DNA from: Candidatus Delongbacteria bacterium
Lineage (GTDB): Bacteria; JAGOEH01
Reading direction: 5' to 3'
Length of the DNA stretch: 17,170 bases
Assembly (NCBI GenBank): GCA_017997825.1
Contig: JAGOEH010000061.1
Span: 1 to 17,170, forward strand
The notes beneath the pieces are model-generated. The model worked only from the letters and a program-made list of their open reading frames with translations, ran no database searches and had not been told where the DNA came from. A program made the position numbers and the translations under genes. Shown piece after piece: positions 1 through 6,466 of the stretch. Positions within the stretch are counted from its first letter, which is position 1. The number at the start of each line of letters is the position of its first letter.

Positions 1-1
1 G

Positions 2-151
2 CTGGTGAAACAGGAGCAGGGTAAAGGCCAGTATGAGGTGGAATGGAATGGATGTAATCAGAATGGCACTCCGGTGTCATCCGGTATCTATTTTTACCGG
101 GTACAGTGGAATAATCGAGCTCATTCCGATAAACTTATTATGTTGAAGTAG
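2..151 (+). CDS. C-terminal fragment of a secreted protein with FlgD-Ig / type-A sorting-like domain
   Basis: Only the last 49 codons are present; the reading frame is open from base 2 and stops with TAG at 149-151. The fragment contains the pattern G-x-Y-x-V-x-W-N-G followed by N-G-T-P-V-x-S-G-I-Y-F-Y-R-V and ends in KLIMLK. This is the usual end of FlgD-Ig-like and type-A C-terminal sorting domains, which are found on large secreted or surface proteins of FCB-group bacteria. By family knowledge such a domain directs or anchors the protein at the cell surface, often through a type IX system. Nothing in this window proves that such a system is present. The catalytic or binding part lies upstream and cannot be seen. 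The following hairpin suggests this is the last gene of its transcript. Confidence 0.8.
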   Translation: MVKQEQGKGQYEVEWNGCNQNGTPVSSGIYFYRVQWNNRAHSDKLIMLK

Positions 152-167
152 TATTGATTGACTATCC

Positions 168-199
168 GAACGGCAGCGCTGAAAGCGGTGCTGCCGTTC
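168..199 (+). terminator. Hairpin, probable terminator after the secreted-protein gene
   Basis: A perfect 10-bp GC-rich stem (GAACGGCAGC at 168-177, GCTGCCGTTC at 190-199) encloses a 12-nt loop, 17 bp after the stop codon. It is followed by AATTTCT, so the T-tract is short. It could be a weak intrinsic terminator or a 3'-end stabilising structure. Confidence 0.55.
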
Positions 200-231
200 A
201 ATTTCTATAGAATAACCGGAAAGGAGCGGGC

Positions 232-963
232 ATGGTTAAGTATGTCAAGATGATTGTTTTGGTACTCCTGATGCTAGACCTTTTTTTGCCGTCTGCGATT
301 CTGGGAGAGACGGATTCGGTATCGATGGTTATCCGTGGATCGGAGCCGTTCAATCCCAAGGGCAAGTTCGGTTTTCAACTGATATTCACCGATCTGAAGC
401 TGAGCAGTCACACCCGGGAATTGGGAATCAGCTATTACCTGACTCCCACCTGGGAAGCCAATATCCAGTTGTTGGCGGATTTCAAACATAAGAAAGATGC
501 AATTAAAAAATATGATTACGATTTCGATCAAAACAGATATATCAATCGAACAGGCGATACTCTGCAAATTATGAATACATTTCAGATTGCGTTGGGGATC
601 AAACACTATTTGCCGAAGAAATCCGAATTATCATTTTACTACGGGATGTATTGTTTGATGCGGTTTCCATGGAAATATAAAGATTATGATGATTATAGAG
701 CCGATAATATTGTCTACAGAACCTATAATAAATCAATTGAATTAGGGATACCTCTGGGAGTTAAATATTGGATTACGGATTATTTATCCGTTTCAGCCGA
801 TCAAGCATTCGGAGCATCTTATAATTACCAAAATGAACAACTTCTTTTATATTTCCAAAATAAACAACTTCTTTTTATGCCAATTCTTAATGATCAAAGG
901 TTTGACAAAAAGTGGAAATATGGAATGCTAGATTTCCATTTTGCGATAATAATCCATTATTAG
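232..963 (+). CDS. Predicted outer-membrane beta-barrel-like protein, first of a tandem pair
   Basis: This 243-residue protein is of unrecognised family. A GGAG ribosome-binding site lies just upstream of the ATG. The N-terminus has a basic start (MVKYVK) and a long hydrophobic stretch, ending near SAILG about residue 25, which is a credible signal peptide. The rest alternates hydrophobic and polar residues, is rich in Tyr, Phe and Asp, and ends in the aromatic strand IIIHY, as expected of an outer-membrane barrel recognised by the Bam complex. It is clearly related to the next gene: both share GFQLIF, SHT-x3-GISYY, LGIK, YYG, PLGV and W-x-YG-x2-DF in the same order. An in-frame 27-bp duplication occurs near residues 202-215. 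The second half is noticeably AT-richer than the start. Its function is unknown; an envelope location is inferred. Confidence 0.75.
   Translation: MVKYVKMIVLVLLMLDLFLPSAILGETDSVSMVIRGSEPFNPKGKFGFQLIFTDLKLSSHTRELGISYYLTPTWEANIQLLADFKHKKDAIKKYDYDFDQNRYINRTGDTLQIMNTFQIALGIKHYLPKKSELSFYYGMYCLMRFPWKYKDYDDYRADNIVYRTYNKSIELGIPLGVKYWITDYLSVSADQAFGASYNYQNEQLLLYFQNKQLLFMPILNDQRFDKKWKYGMLDFHFAIIIHY
836..875 (+). repeat. In-frame 27-bp-period direct repeat inside the barrel-like gene
   Basis: AACAACTTCTTTT occurs at 836-848 and again at 863-875. The offset is exactly 27 bp (nine codons), so the protein repeats QLL-x6-QLL without a frameshift. It looks like a small tandem duplication, possibly in an exposed loop. 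Confidence 0.6.
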
Positions 964-1000
964 ATGAATGGTTGTTGAATTATTTGGAAAAGGAATTAAT

Positions 1001-1702
1001 ATGCGATTTATAAAGCGTGAAAAAGCAGAACGGATTGTTATTCTTTTCTTGTGTTTATTTTCCATAAATAGAGCTGGAGAGTTATCTATTTTTAAAAAAA
1101 CAGATTTTGTCGATCCAGTAAACAAAATCGGATTCCAATTGATTTTTAGCGAATTGGATTTGGATAGCCATACTAAAGCTTTCGGTATTAGCTATTATCC
1201 TACAACAGACTTGGAGGTGTTTTTAAATACAAATATACATAAAGAGAAGATAAAATGTGAAACTTACCATTTAGTATTTGATACTTTACCCAATTCTGTA
1301 TCTAATTTAAATCATGTGGATATTGTGTTAGGGATTAAAATGCATTTCCAGCAGAAGAAGAGAATTTCACCATACTATGGATTGATGATAATTGGAATGG
1401 TTCCTTGGCGAAAAATGGATTATTGTTTTATTGGTAAATCAGAACCCAGGCAGTTTTATACTAATGTGGATACCTATCGGTTTCGAGTGGGGACAAAAGT
1501 TCCGTTGGGAGTAACCTGGTGGATCAGGAATTGTATATCGATTGATATTTCAAATCAACTGGGCATTACTTATGATTATCAGTCGATAAAATATTACAAT
1601 AAAGATAATACTTCAAGAAGTACAAGGAAGGACCAATCGACAACCTGGGAATATGGATTGATCGATTTCAGATTCATCTGCAGTTTTTACTATGATCTTT
1701 GA
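1001..1702 (+). CDS. Predicted outer-membrane beta-barrel-like protein, second of a tandem pair
   Basis: This 233-residue protein is a paralogue of the gene ending at 963. I chose the ATG at 1001, not the in-frame ATG at 968, for two reasons. AAAGGA sits 6-10 bases upstream of it, and the protein then begins with a basic stretch (MRFIKREKAER) followed by a hydrophobic segment (IVILFLCLFSI), a plausible signal peptide. Shared blocks with the first copy include GFQLIF, DSHTKAFGISYY, LGIK, YYG, PLGV-x-WW and WEYGLIDF, in the same order and spacing. The pair therefore arose by duplication but has diverged strongly. The gap between them is 37 bp with no visible terminator, so co-transcription is likely. 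Base composition is clearly AT-richer than in the operons downstream. The family is not recognised; a membrane barrel or barrel-like surface role is inferred. Confidence 0.72.
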   Translation: MRFIKREKAERIVILFLCLFSINRAGELSIFKKTDFVDPVNKIGFQLIFSELDLDSHTKAFGISYYPTTDLEVFLNTNIHKEKIKCETYHLVFDTLPNSVSNLNHVDIVLGIKMHFQQKKRISPYYGLMIIGMVPWRKMDYCFIGKSEPRQFYTNVDTYRFRVGTKVPLGVTWWIRNCISIDISNQLGITYDYQSIKYYNKDNTSRSTRKDQSTTWEYGLIDFRFICSFYYDL

Positions 1703-2072
1703 GCCGTTATAGTATTTGCGATATCAAGATCTAAATTGTTTTAATTGCCGTTGTAGGGTTAATTTGTGAGTGAACATAGAATTAAATATTTCCTGGAAAT
1801 TACCATGAACATCATACAAAAATGGGAAATGATTTCTGAGATAACCTGAGCTACATAATAATCAATATTATGTCGAACGATATCCAATTGTCAACTACTC
1901 TCAAATCATTGATTTAGGGATGATTGGTCCTGGAAATTTACCCAGTGTACTTCTGTATGAAATCCCTACAAATGATTAAAACTTTTAACACGTTAACGCG
2001 TATTAAGTATTATGATCGTTATCGTTGTTTTCTGATATGAGGAATGAATCTGGGATCTCCGGAGGGAGCATT
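1703..2072. other. AT-rich intergenic spacer
   Basis: This 370-bp gap holds no convincing gene. It is AT-rich and contains a short stop-free stretch at 1845-1976 (44 codons, + strand, no good start). That stretch reads like protein (PELHNNQYYVERYP and onward) and could be the decayed end of an older gene. A promoter-like pair lies at 1985-2013 with a CGTTAACG palindrome (1991-1998) in its spacer. Confidence 0.6.
1985..2013 (+). promoter_or_regulatory. Putative sigma-70 promoter for the repeat-protein gene
   Basis: TTAACA (1985-1990) and TATTAT (2008-2013) are separated by 17 bp, 60 bp ahead of the chosen start codon. The spacer carries the 8-bp palindrome CGTTAACG, which might be an operator. 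The evidence is sequence resemblance only. Confidence 0.5.
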
Positions 2073-3170
2073 ATGAAAATCAGAATGGTATTAATTCTTA
2101 CGGTATGGGCATGCTGGGTGTCATGTTTGTGGGCTTTGGATATCCCAACTGAAGACTGGGGGATATCGATCGGCAATTCCCATGTTTTTTCCGGCTTGAG
2201 ATTCAATATCATCGACCGAGGGGTTGAACGTCTTGATGGCATGACGATCACCTTCTGGAAACCGGCAGGCAATCCGGAAGCTAAAATCAAGGGAATAGCC
2301 ATTGGAATCTATGGTCCTCAAGCCAAGCGTCTGGAAGGATTATCCTGGAGCTTTTATAAGACGCAGGCCGATCATCTGATCGGAATTCATGGATCATTGG
2401 TTGGGATTGACACCCGTTCCGGTATTAGCGGAATTGCTTTTAGCCTGATCGGAATCGGAGGGCAAGGCTCTATCTCCGGACTATCGATAGCCGGCATCGG
2501 TATCGGTGCCAAGGGATCCCTCAGCGGCATCAATCTGGCCGGGATTGGGATGGGCGTCGAGGGAAGTATTCAGGGTATTAACTTAGCCGGAATCGGAATG
2601 GGGGCTCATGGTAGCATATCGGGACTATCTTTAGCCCTGGTTGGTGTGGGATGCCATGGATCTATCCACGGATTATCGATAGCCGGAATCGGAATGGGAT
2701 GTCAGGGGGATATTACTGGAATTTCACTGGCCGGCATCGGATTGAGCGCCAGCCGGACTATTCGGGGATTGAGTGCAGCTCCAGTAGGGATCAGTGCCGG
2801 AGGATCTTTACATGGAATTACCGTAGCCGGGATTGGAGCCGGTGCTAAAAAAACAATTACGGGACTGACTCTGGCCGGAATCGGTATCGGTGCCGGAGAT
2901 CGGATCACCGGAATCTCCTTGGCCGGTGTCGGAATAGGTTCATCATCAATCCGGGGCGTTGCCGGTTCACTCTTTCATATCAAAGCCAATCAGCTTTCAG
3001 GAATAGCGGTCAGTATCTTCAACAAGTTCAAAACCTCTCAAAATGGAATCTCGTTCGGAATCATCAATTACACCCGGAAACTTAAGGGGATCCAACTGGG
3101 ATTGATCAATATCGCCCGGAATAATCCCAAGGGATTGAAGATATTGCCGGGAATCAATCTGCACCGTTAA
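2073..3170 (+). CDS. Exported protein made of 16-residue Gly/Ile-rich repeats
   Basis: This 365-residue protein starts at the ATG at 2073, which has GGAGGGAG just upstream. A longer TTG start at 2025 would bury the signal peptide. Residues 1-22 form a signal peptide (MKIRMVLILTVWACW...LWA). Residues about 132-291 are ten consecutive 16-residue units of consensus G-S-I-x-G-[LI]-[SN]-[LI]-A-G-I-G-[IM]-G-A-x. Weaker units with the same phase extend upstream (AKIKGIAIG, KRLEGLSWS, DHLIGIHGS) and downstream (NQLSGIAVS), so nearly the whole mature protein is repetitive. The C-terminus (GISFGIINY, KGIQLGLINIA) resembles the LA_2272-type surface-repeat proteins known from Leptospira and Bacteroidota; that link is from memory. 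The pattern suggests a beta-solenoid or a chain of short beta-hairpins on the surface. There are no catalytic motifs, and the function is unknown. Confidence 0.8.
   Translation: MKIRMVLILTVWACWVSCLWALDIPTEDWGISIGNSHVFSGLRFNIIDRGVERLDGMTITFWKPAGNPEAKIKGIAIGIYGPQAKRLEGLSWSFYKTQADHLIGIHGSLVGIDTRSGISGIAFSLIGIGGQGSISGLSIAGIGIGAKGSLSGINLAGIGMGVEGSIQGINLAGIGMGAHGSISGLSLALVGVGCHGSIHGLSIAGIGMGCQGDITGISLAGIGLSASRTIRGLSAAPVGISAGGSLHGITVAGIGAGAKKTITGLTLAGIGIGAGDRITGISLAGVGIGSSSIRGVAGSLFHIKANQLSGIAVSIFNKFKTSQNGISFGIINYTRKLKGIQLGLINIARNNPKGLKILPGINLHR
2466..2945 (+). repeat. Ten imperfect 48-bp tandem repeats (coding)
   Basis: These are ten in-frame 48-bp units within the repeat protein, each encoding one 16-residue unit. 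The codons differ between units (for example GGC ATC versus GGA ATC), so they are old and selected at protein level rather than a recent slippage array. Confidence 0.85.
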
Positions 3171-3278
3171 ATAACTATCATCCGGATTTAGGGAAAATTG
3201 ATCGTTGAGTGTTTCAATCGGCAGGACCGATTATCCGGAATTGAATCTGTCGTAGCGGTTATAACCTGGAGGATTAAT

Positions 3279-4229
3279 GTGAATCGACGATTGATTGTGA
3301 TTATGATGAGTATGGTGATGATCTGTCCGATCCTGGAGGCTAAATCCCGACTCTGTATTTTCCCCTTTCAGGCGGTCGGAGTGGATTCCGTTTCGGTCAG
3401 AACCTCATCGCTATTGCTCCGCCAGGCTTTGGAAAAAAATGGGGCATGGGAGCTTTTGGTGCCGGCGGTCAAATCGGATCCGTCATCGGATTGGTTCAAT
3501 CTAAGCGGAATAGTCTCCCTGGCCCGTCACTATAAAGGGGATTTAGCGTTGAATGTCAGTTTCAGCCGTCTGGGAGAAAAGATCATTGTTTCTTACCGAC
3601 TGATCGATGTCAATGGTGACAGTATTCTGATCAGCGATCAAGCAACCGCCACTACCGTGGATGATCTCGATGTCGTCATGGATCGCGTATCACGCAGTAT
3701 TATTTCCCGCCGCCCCTTTTCAGCCGGAACGGAACTGGGATTGGTGACCGATCAGGAAAGTCAGGCCTTCAAAACCCGGCAAGCCTTATTGTATGGCGGA
3801 CTGAATTTCGGCTACCTTTTTCCTCAGGCCGGTTTCGATCAGGAGCGAAAGCGGAGCTTCTGTCTGGACATCATCAGCACCTATGAAAGCAAAGGGCATC
3901 TGGTGTATGGCATGGCCGCAGTCCGGAAAGGGTTTGCCCTCACCCTGGGCTACTCCTATATGCTGAATTCGGCCCATGATTTTTCTCCCTATATCGGTAC
4001 CGGATTCGGTTTCCATTGGATCGGACATGATAACGATCGCCATGATCACCGCCGGGGAGACGGTTTCGAGATTATCGCCAAAACCGGATTTATGGCTTAT
4101 CGGACCTATAATTTCAGGATTATGATTAATTTGGACTGGTCCTATGTCTTCAATGATTATGACGATCAGAGCCTGGTACTCACGATCGGACTACTGCATG
4201 CCGGCAGCCGGTTTCTGGGGATTTTTTAA
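3279..4229 (+). CDS. Exported two-part protein: CsgG/TolB-like N-terminal domain plus beta-barrel-like C-terminus
   Basis: This 316-residue protein starts at the GTG at 3279, which is preceded by GGAGG six bases upstream. The resulting protein begins VNRRLIVIMMSMVMICPILEA, a good signal peptide. A longer TTG start at 3198 lacks such a site and would put 27 residues before it. Residues about 24-145 follow the pattern of CsgG/TolB-N-type periplasmic domains: IFPF near the start, then SLLLRQAL, then a strand pair ending in KIIVSYRLIDVNGDSIL. Residues about 168-316 are glycine- and aromatic-rich alternating strands (YGGLNFGYLFPQ, SPYIGTGFGFHW, NLDWSYVFND), typical of a small outer-membrane barrel, ending in F. 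It lies 108 bp after the repeat-protein gene, so it may be co-transcribed. A role in surface assembly or secretion is possible but unproven. Confidence 0.7.
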   Translation: MNRRLIVIMMSMVMICPILEAKSRLCIFPFQAVGVDSVSVRTSSLLLRQALEKNGAWELLVPAVKSDPSSDWFNLSGIVSLARHYKGDLALNVSFSRLGEKIIVSYRLIDVNGDSILISDQATATTVDDLDVVMDRVSRSIISRRPFSAGTELGLVTDQESQAFKTRQALLYGGLNFGYLFPQAGFDQERKRSFCLDIISTYESKGHLVYGMAAVRKGFALTLGYSYMLNSAHDFSPYIGTGFGFHWIGHDNDRHDHRRGDGFEIIAKTGFMAYRTYNFRIMINLDWSYVFNDYDDQSLVLTIGLLHAGSRFLGIF

Positions 4230-4258
4230 TTATGATGATGGATACTACTCGTCGTGCT

Positions 4259-5428
4259 CTATGATTTCCAATTCTTGAAAACATAAAAACACAGATCCAA
4301 CCCGCCGTAAGGAAAAGCACGGATCTGCCATGCTTTTTTTTTCAGTCCCTCATAGGGAGGAAAGAAAACGCCCAGGGTCAGATCAGGAAAATGGTTGAAC
4401 GATAAATCGATCCATTGCTCAACCAGGCGTTCGGCTTGTTGACGGTTCAAAAGTCGGCGGCCGTAAGGCGGATTGGCCAGGATCAACACCGGTTGGGGAA
4501 TAGGATGAGGCTGACAGCAAAGTGAATCCGCCAGTATCATACTGATCCTTGGGTGATCGGGGGTGTGCTCCAGATTGTGCCGGAAGACCGACAAGGCTTT
4601 CCAATCCCTATCCTGTCCGATGAAAAGGGGCGGGGAAACGGGAGCGGAAGGCTCATCCGGTACCGGGTCGACGAACCATCTCATCGGAAGAGTTTGGTAA
4701 TCATAATGCCGCTGGAGCTGCGGATATCCGGTATAATGATGATAGGCTTCCATCAACAGGGTTCCGGATCCGCAGAAGGGATCATAGATCAGGCGGAAGT
4801 CGCGCCTGGGAATCAGATTGAGTGCGGCGGCTGCAATGTTTTCACGCAAAGGAGCTTTCGATTTGTAAGGTGTTATGCCTCGTTTATAGAGAGGATTTCC
4901 GGTTAAATCCAGGCTTAAATACATTCGATTATGTTTGAGCATGACATAGAGGGTCACTCCCGGTTGATCCGGAGCATATTCCAGCACCTTGATCTTGTGA
5001 TCCAAGGATTGATAATAGTCGACCAATAATTCTGCTGTTCGGTCGAACAGGGCTTTTTCCGAATAGAGCCAGGAACTCTTACTCTGGCATTTCAGACGAA
5101 TTGTTTCCGGAAAGCCCAGATGGAGTTCAAAGGGAATCATCAGGGTCCGTTTTTTCAACTGGGCATAGGAAAGACAGGTGAATTCGGCCAATCGCATCAA
5201 CAACCGGATACCAATCCGCACCCGGCTATGGATGACCGGAATACAGTTCAGATTATGTTTGAATGAAATTCCCCCATAATCGATGTAAGATTCCTCCAGA
5301 GTCACCCATCGCTTCAGTTCATGGAATGCTTCATTCTCCCAACCCGGCGGTACAATATAGTGGAATGTGAAGGAGTGTTTGGCAAAATGACGCTTGTAGC
5401 GGGCCTTGAGGAGTGAATCGGGAAACAT
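4259..5428 (-). CDS. THUMP-type class I SAM-dependent RNA methyltransferase (RlmL/YpsC-like)
   Basis: This 389-residue protein starts at the ATG at 5428, five bases after the stop of the ParA gene; a TTG at 5464 would overlap that gene. Residues about 20-175 correspond to the ferredoxin-like and THUMP RNA-binding part. YKRGITPYKSKAPLRENIAAAAL (about 181-203) is the signature region of the UPF0020/RlmL family. DPFCGSGTLLMEA (216-228) is the SAM-binding loop, and NPPYGRR (319-325) is the catalytic N-P-P-Y motif of amino-group methyltransferases. By family it should form N2-methylguanine in 23S rRNA (RlmL makes m2G2445 in E. coli), but the exact target cannot be read from sequence. The length is that of single-domain RlmL homologues, not the fused RlmKL of gamma-proteobacteria. 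Confidence 0.88.
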   Translation of the reverse strand: MFPDSLLKARYKRHFAKHSFTFHYIVPPGWENEAFHELKRWVTLEESYIDYGGISFKHNLNCIPVIHSRVRIGIRLLMRLAEFTCLSYAQLKKRTLMIPFELHLGFPETIRLKCQSKSSWLYSEKALFDRTAELLVDYYQSLDHKIKVLEYAPDQPGVTLYVMLKHNRMYLSLDLTGNPLYKRGITPYKSKAPLRENIAAAALNLIPRRDFRLIYDPFCGSGTLLMEAYHHYTGYPQLQRHYDYQTLPMRWFVDPVPDEPSAPVSPPLFIGQDRDWKALSVFRHNLEHTPDHPRISMILADSLCCQPHPIPQPVLILANPPYGRRLLNRQQAERLVEQWIDLSFNHFPDLTLGVFFPPYEGLKKKAWQIRAFPYGGLDLCFYVFKNWKS

Positions 5429-5433
5429 GGGAT

Positions 5434-6222
5434 TCAGGATTCCATCGCGACAATCTCCCGGCAAAGCTTGCGGAAATCATTGGCTCCATTGCTGGAGGGA
5501 GCATGGGCAAATATGGGGTGACCCCAACTGCTGGCTTCCGATAGAGCGATATTGTGCCGGATATGGCTTTTGAACAGTTTCCCTTTTAAATAGCTGTCGT
5601 CCCGGATCATTTGAATAATCTCTTTATGATGTTTCAAACGGTTGTCATACATATTGATGATGATGCCCGAAACTTTCAGTTGACGGTTGACATCGTTTTC
5701 CACTACCTCATGGACGGTATTCAAAAGTTCCGTCATTCCCAATAGATCGAAAAACTTGGGCTGGGTTACAATGAACAGCTCAGTGGAGGTCGTGAGTGCC
5801 TGAAGGGTAATCAGGCTGAGGGACGGAGGAGTGTCGATACAGATATAATCCCACTGATGTGACCAGGGGGATATTCTCTTTTTTAGAATGTTTTCCCGCC
5901 CGATTTTATTGGCAAATTCAATCTCAAAATTGACCAGTGAGGGTGAGGATGCAATGATTTCAACACCATTGGAGGATATGAGATAGTCATCCAGTTGGAT
6001 CGAGTCCTTGCTTTTAAGCAGATGATAAACGTTTTTTTTATCCTCCGGTGTTTCATACACCCCGTAGTAAGCCGAAAGGTTCCGTTGGACATCCAGATCG
6101 ATCAGCAGAACCTTTTTTTTATAGAATAAACTCAATCCGGATGCGACTGAGGCACAGCAGGTCGTCTTTCCGCATCCTCCTTTTTGGTTGATGAACGAAA
6201 TAATCCGGGTCTTTTTTTTCAT
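5434..6222 (-). CDS. ParA/Soj-type ATPase, no adjacent ParB
   Basis: This 262-residue P-loop ATPase is of the ParA/MinD superfamily. The deviant Walker A motif KGGCGKTT is at 14-21 with the signature lysine, followed by IDLD at 41-44 and Walker B YICIDTPPS at 126-134, so ATP binding and dimerisation are expected. The usual D-P-Q-G-N after IDLD is D-V-Q-R-N here. There is no MinD-like C-terminal amphipathic helix. The start is taken at the ATG at 6222 because MKKKTRIISF matches the normal ParA N-terminus; TTG at 6258 would add 12 residues. No ParB or parS-like gene is next to it. The downstream partner is an RNA methyltransferase 5 bp away. It may position a cellular cargo or act in chromosome segregation from a separate locus. 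ParA-superfamily membership is secure; the cargo is unknown. Confidence 0.88.
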   Translation of the reverse strand: MKKKTRIISFINQKGGCGKTTCCASVASGLSLFYKKKVLLIDLDVQRNLSAYYGVYETPEDKKNVYHLLKSKDSIQLDDYLISSNGVEIIASSPSLVNFEIEFANKIGRENILKKRISPWSHQWDYICIDTPPSLSLITLQALTTSTELFIVTQPKFFDLLGMTELLNTVHEVVENDVNRQLKVSGIIINMYDNRLKHHKEIIQMIRDDSYLKGKLFKSHIRHNIALSEASSWGHPIFAHAPSSNGANDFRKLCREIVAMES

Positions 6223-6273
6223 GGTCGTCACTATCCTCGTTAAATCGTGAATCCGCAATTCTTTGATCAGAAA

Positions 6274-6302
6274 AATATATATCGAAGCTGATGAAAAAGC
6301 AA
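6274..6302 (-). promoter_or_regulatory. Putative sigma-70 promoter for the ParA-methyltransferase pair
   Basis: Read on the minus strand, TTGCTT (6297-6302) and TATATT (6274-6279) are separated by 17 bp, about 50 bp ahead of the ParA ATG. It lies in the divergent intergenic region shared with the acc operon. Confidence 0.55.
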
Positions 6303-6381
6303 GCCATTTTTAAGGCAAGTTTTTACAGCGTTTCGTCAGATCGGAAAAAAATACTTTGGAATGGGAGTTCTAATATTCACC

Positions 6382-6395
6382 TTGACAAAAGTCAA
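6382..6395. promoter_or_regulatory. Inverted repeat over the acc -35 box, possible operator
   Basis: TTGAC-AAAA-GTCAA is a perfect 5-bp inverted repeat with a 4-bp centre. It is followed four As later by a third TTGA half (6400-6403). Its overlap with the -35 box suggests a repressor site. It does not resemble the FapR or FadR sites I know. Confidence 0.4.
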
Positions 6396-6409
6396 AAAAT
6401 TGATATATT
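6382..6409 (+). promoter_or_regulatory. Strong putative sigma-70 promoter of the acc-fabH operon
   Basis: A perfect -35 box TTGACA (6382-6387) and TATATT (6404-6409) are separated by 16 bp, or 17 bp if the -10 is read as ATATTG. It sits 58 bp upstream of accC. The -35 box is the left arm of an inverted repeat, so access of RNA polymerase may be controlled. Confidence 0.7.
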
Positions 6410-6466
6410 GGTTTTGTTTTGAAAAAAAGTCAGAATCTCTATCAACCAATCGAAAGATAATGAGAT

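Noticed and set aside
968-1000. Upstream ATG at 968 for the second barrel-like gene
   Set aside because: It lacks a good ribosome-binding site and would place 11 extra residues ahead of the basic start of the signal peptide; ATG at 1001 has AAAGGA upstream.
2466-2945. 48-bp periodic repeat as a CRISPR array or DNA minisatellite
   Set aside because: Units are contiguous without spacers, imperfect at DNA level and conserved at protein level in one open frame.
3216-3232. Small hairpin AATCGG-CAGGA-CCGATT between the repeat protein and the next gene
   Set aside because: The 6-bp stem is weak and has no T-tract, so I do not call it a terminator.
4230-4258. Bidirectional terminator in the convergent gap
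   Set aside because: The 29-bp gap shows no stem-loop or T-run on either strand.
5434-6222. MinD identity for the ParA-type ATPase
   Set aside because: There is no C-terminal membrane-targeting amphipathic helix and no minC or minE nearby.
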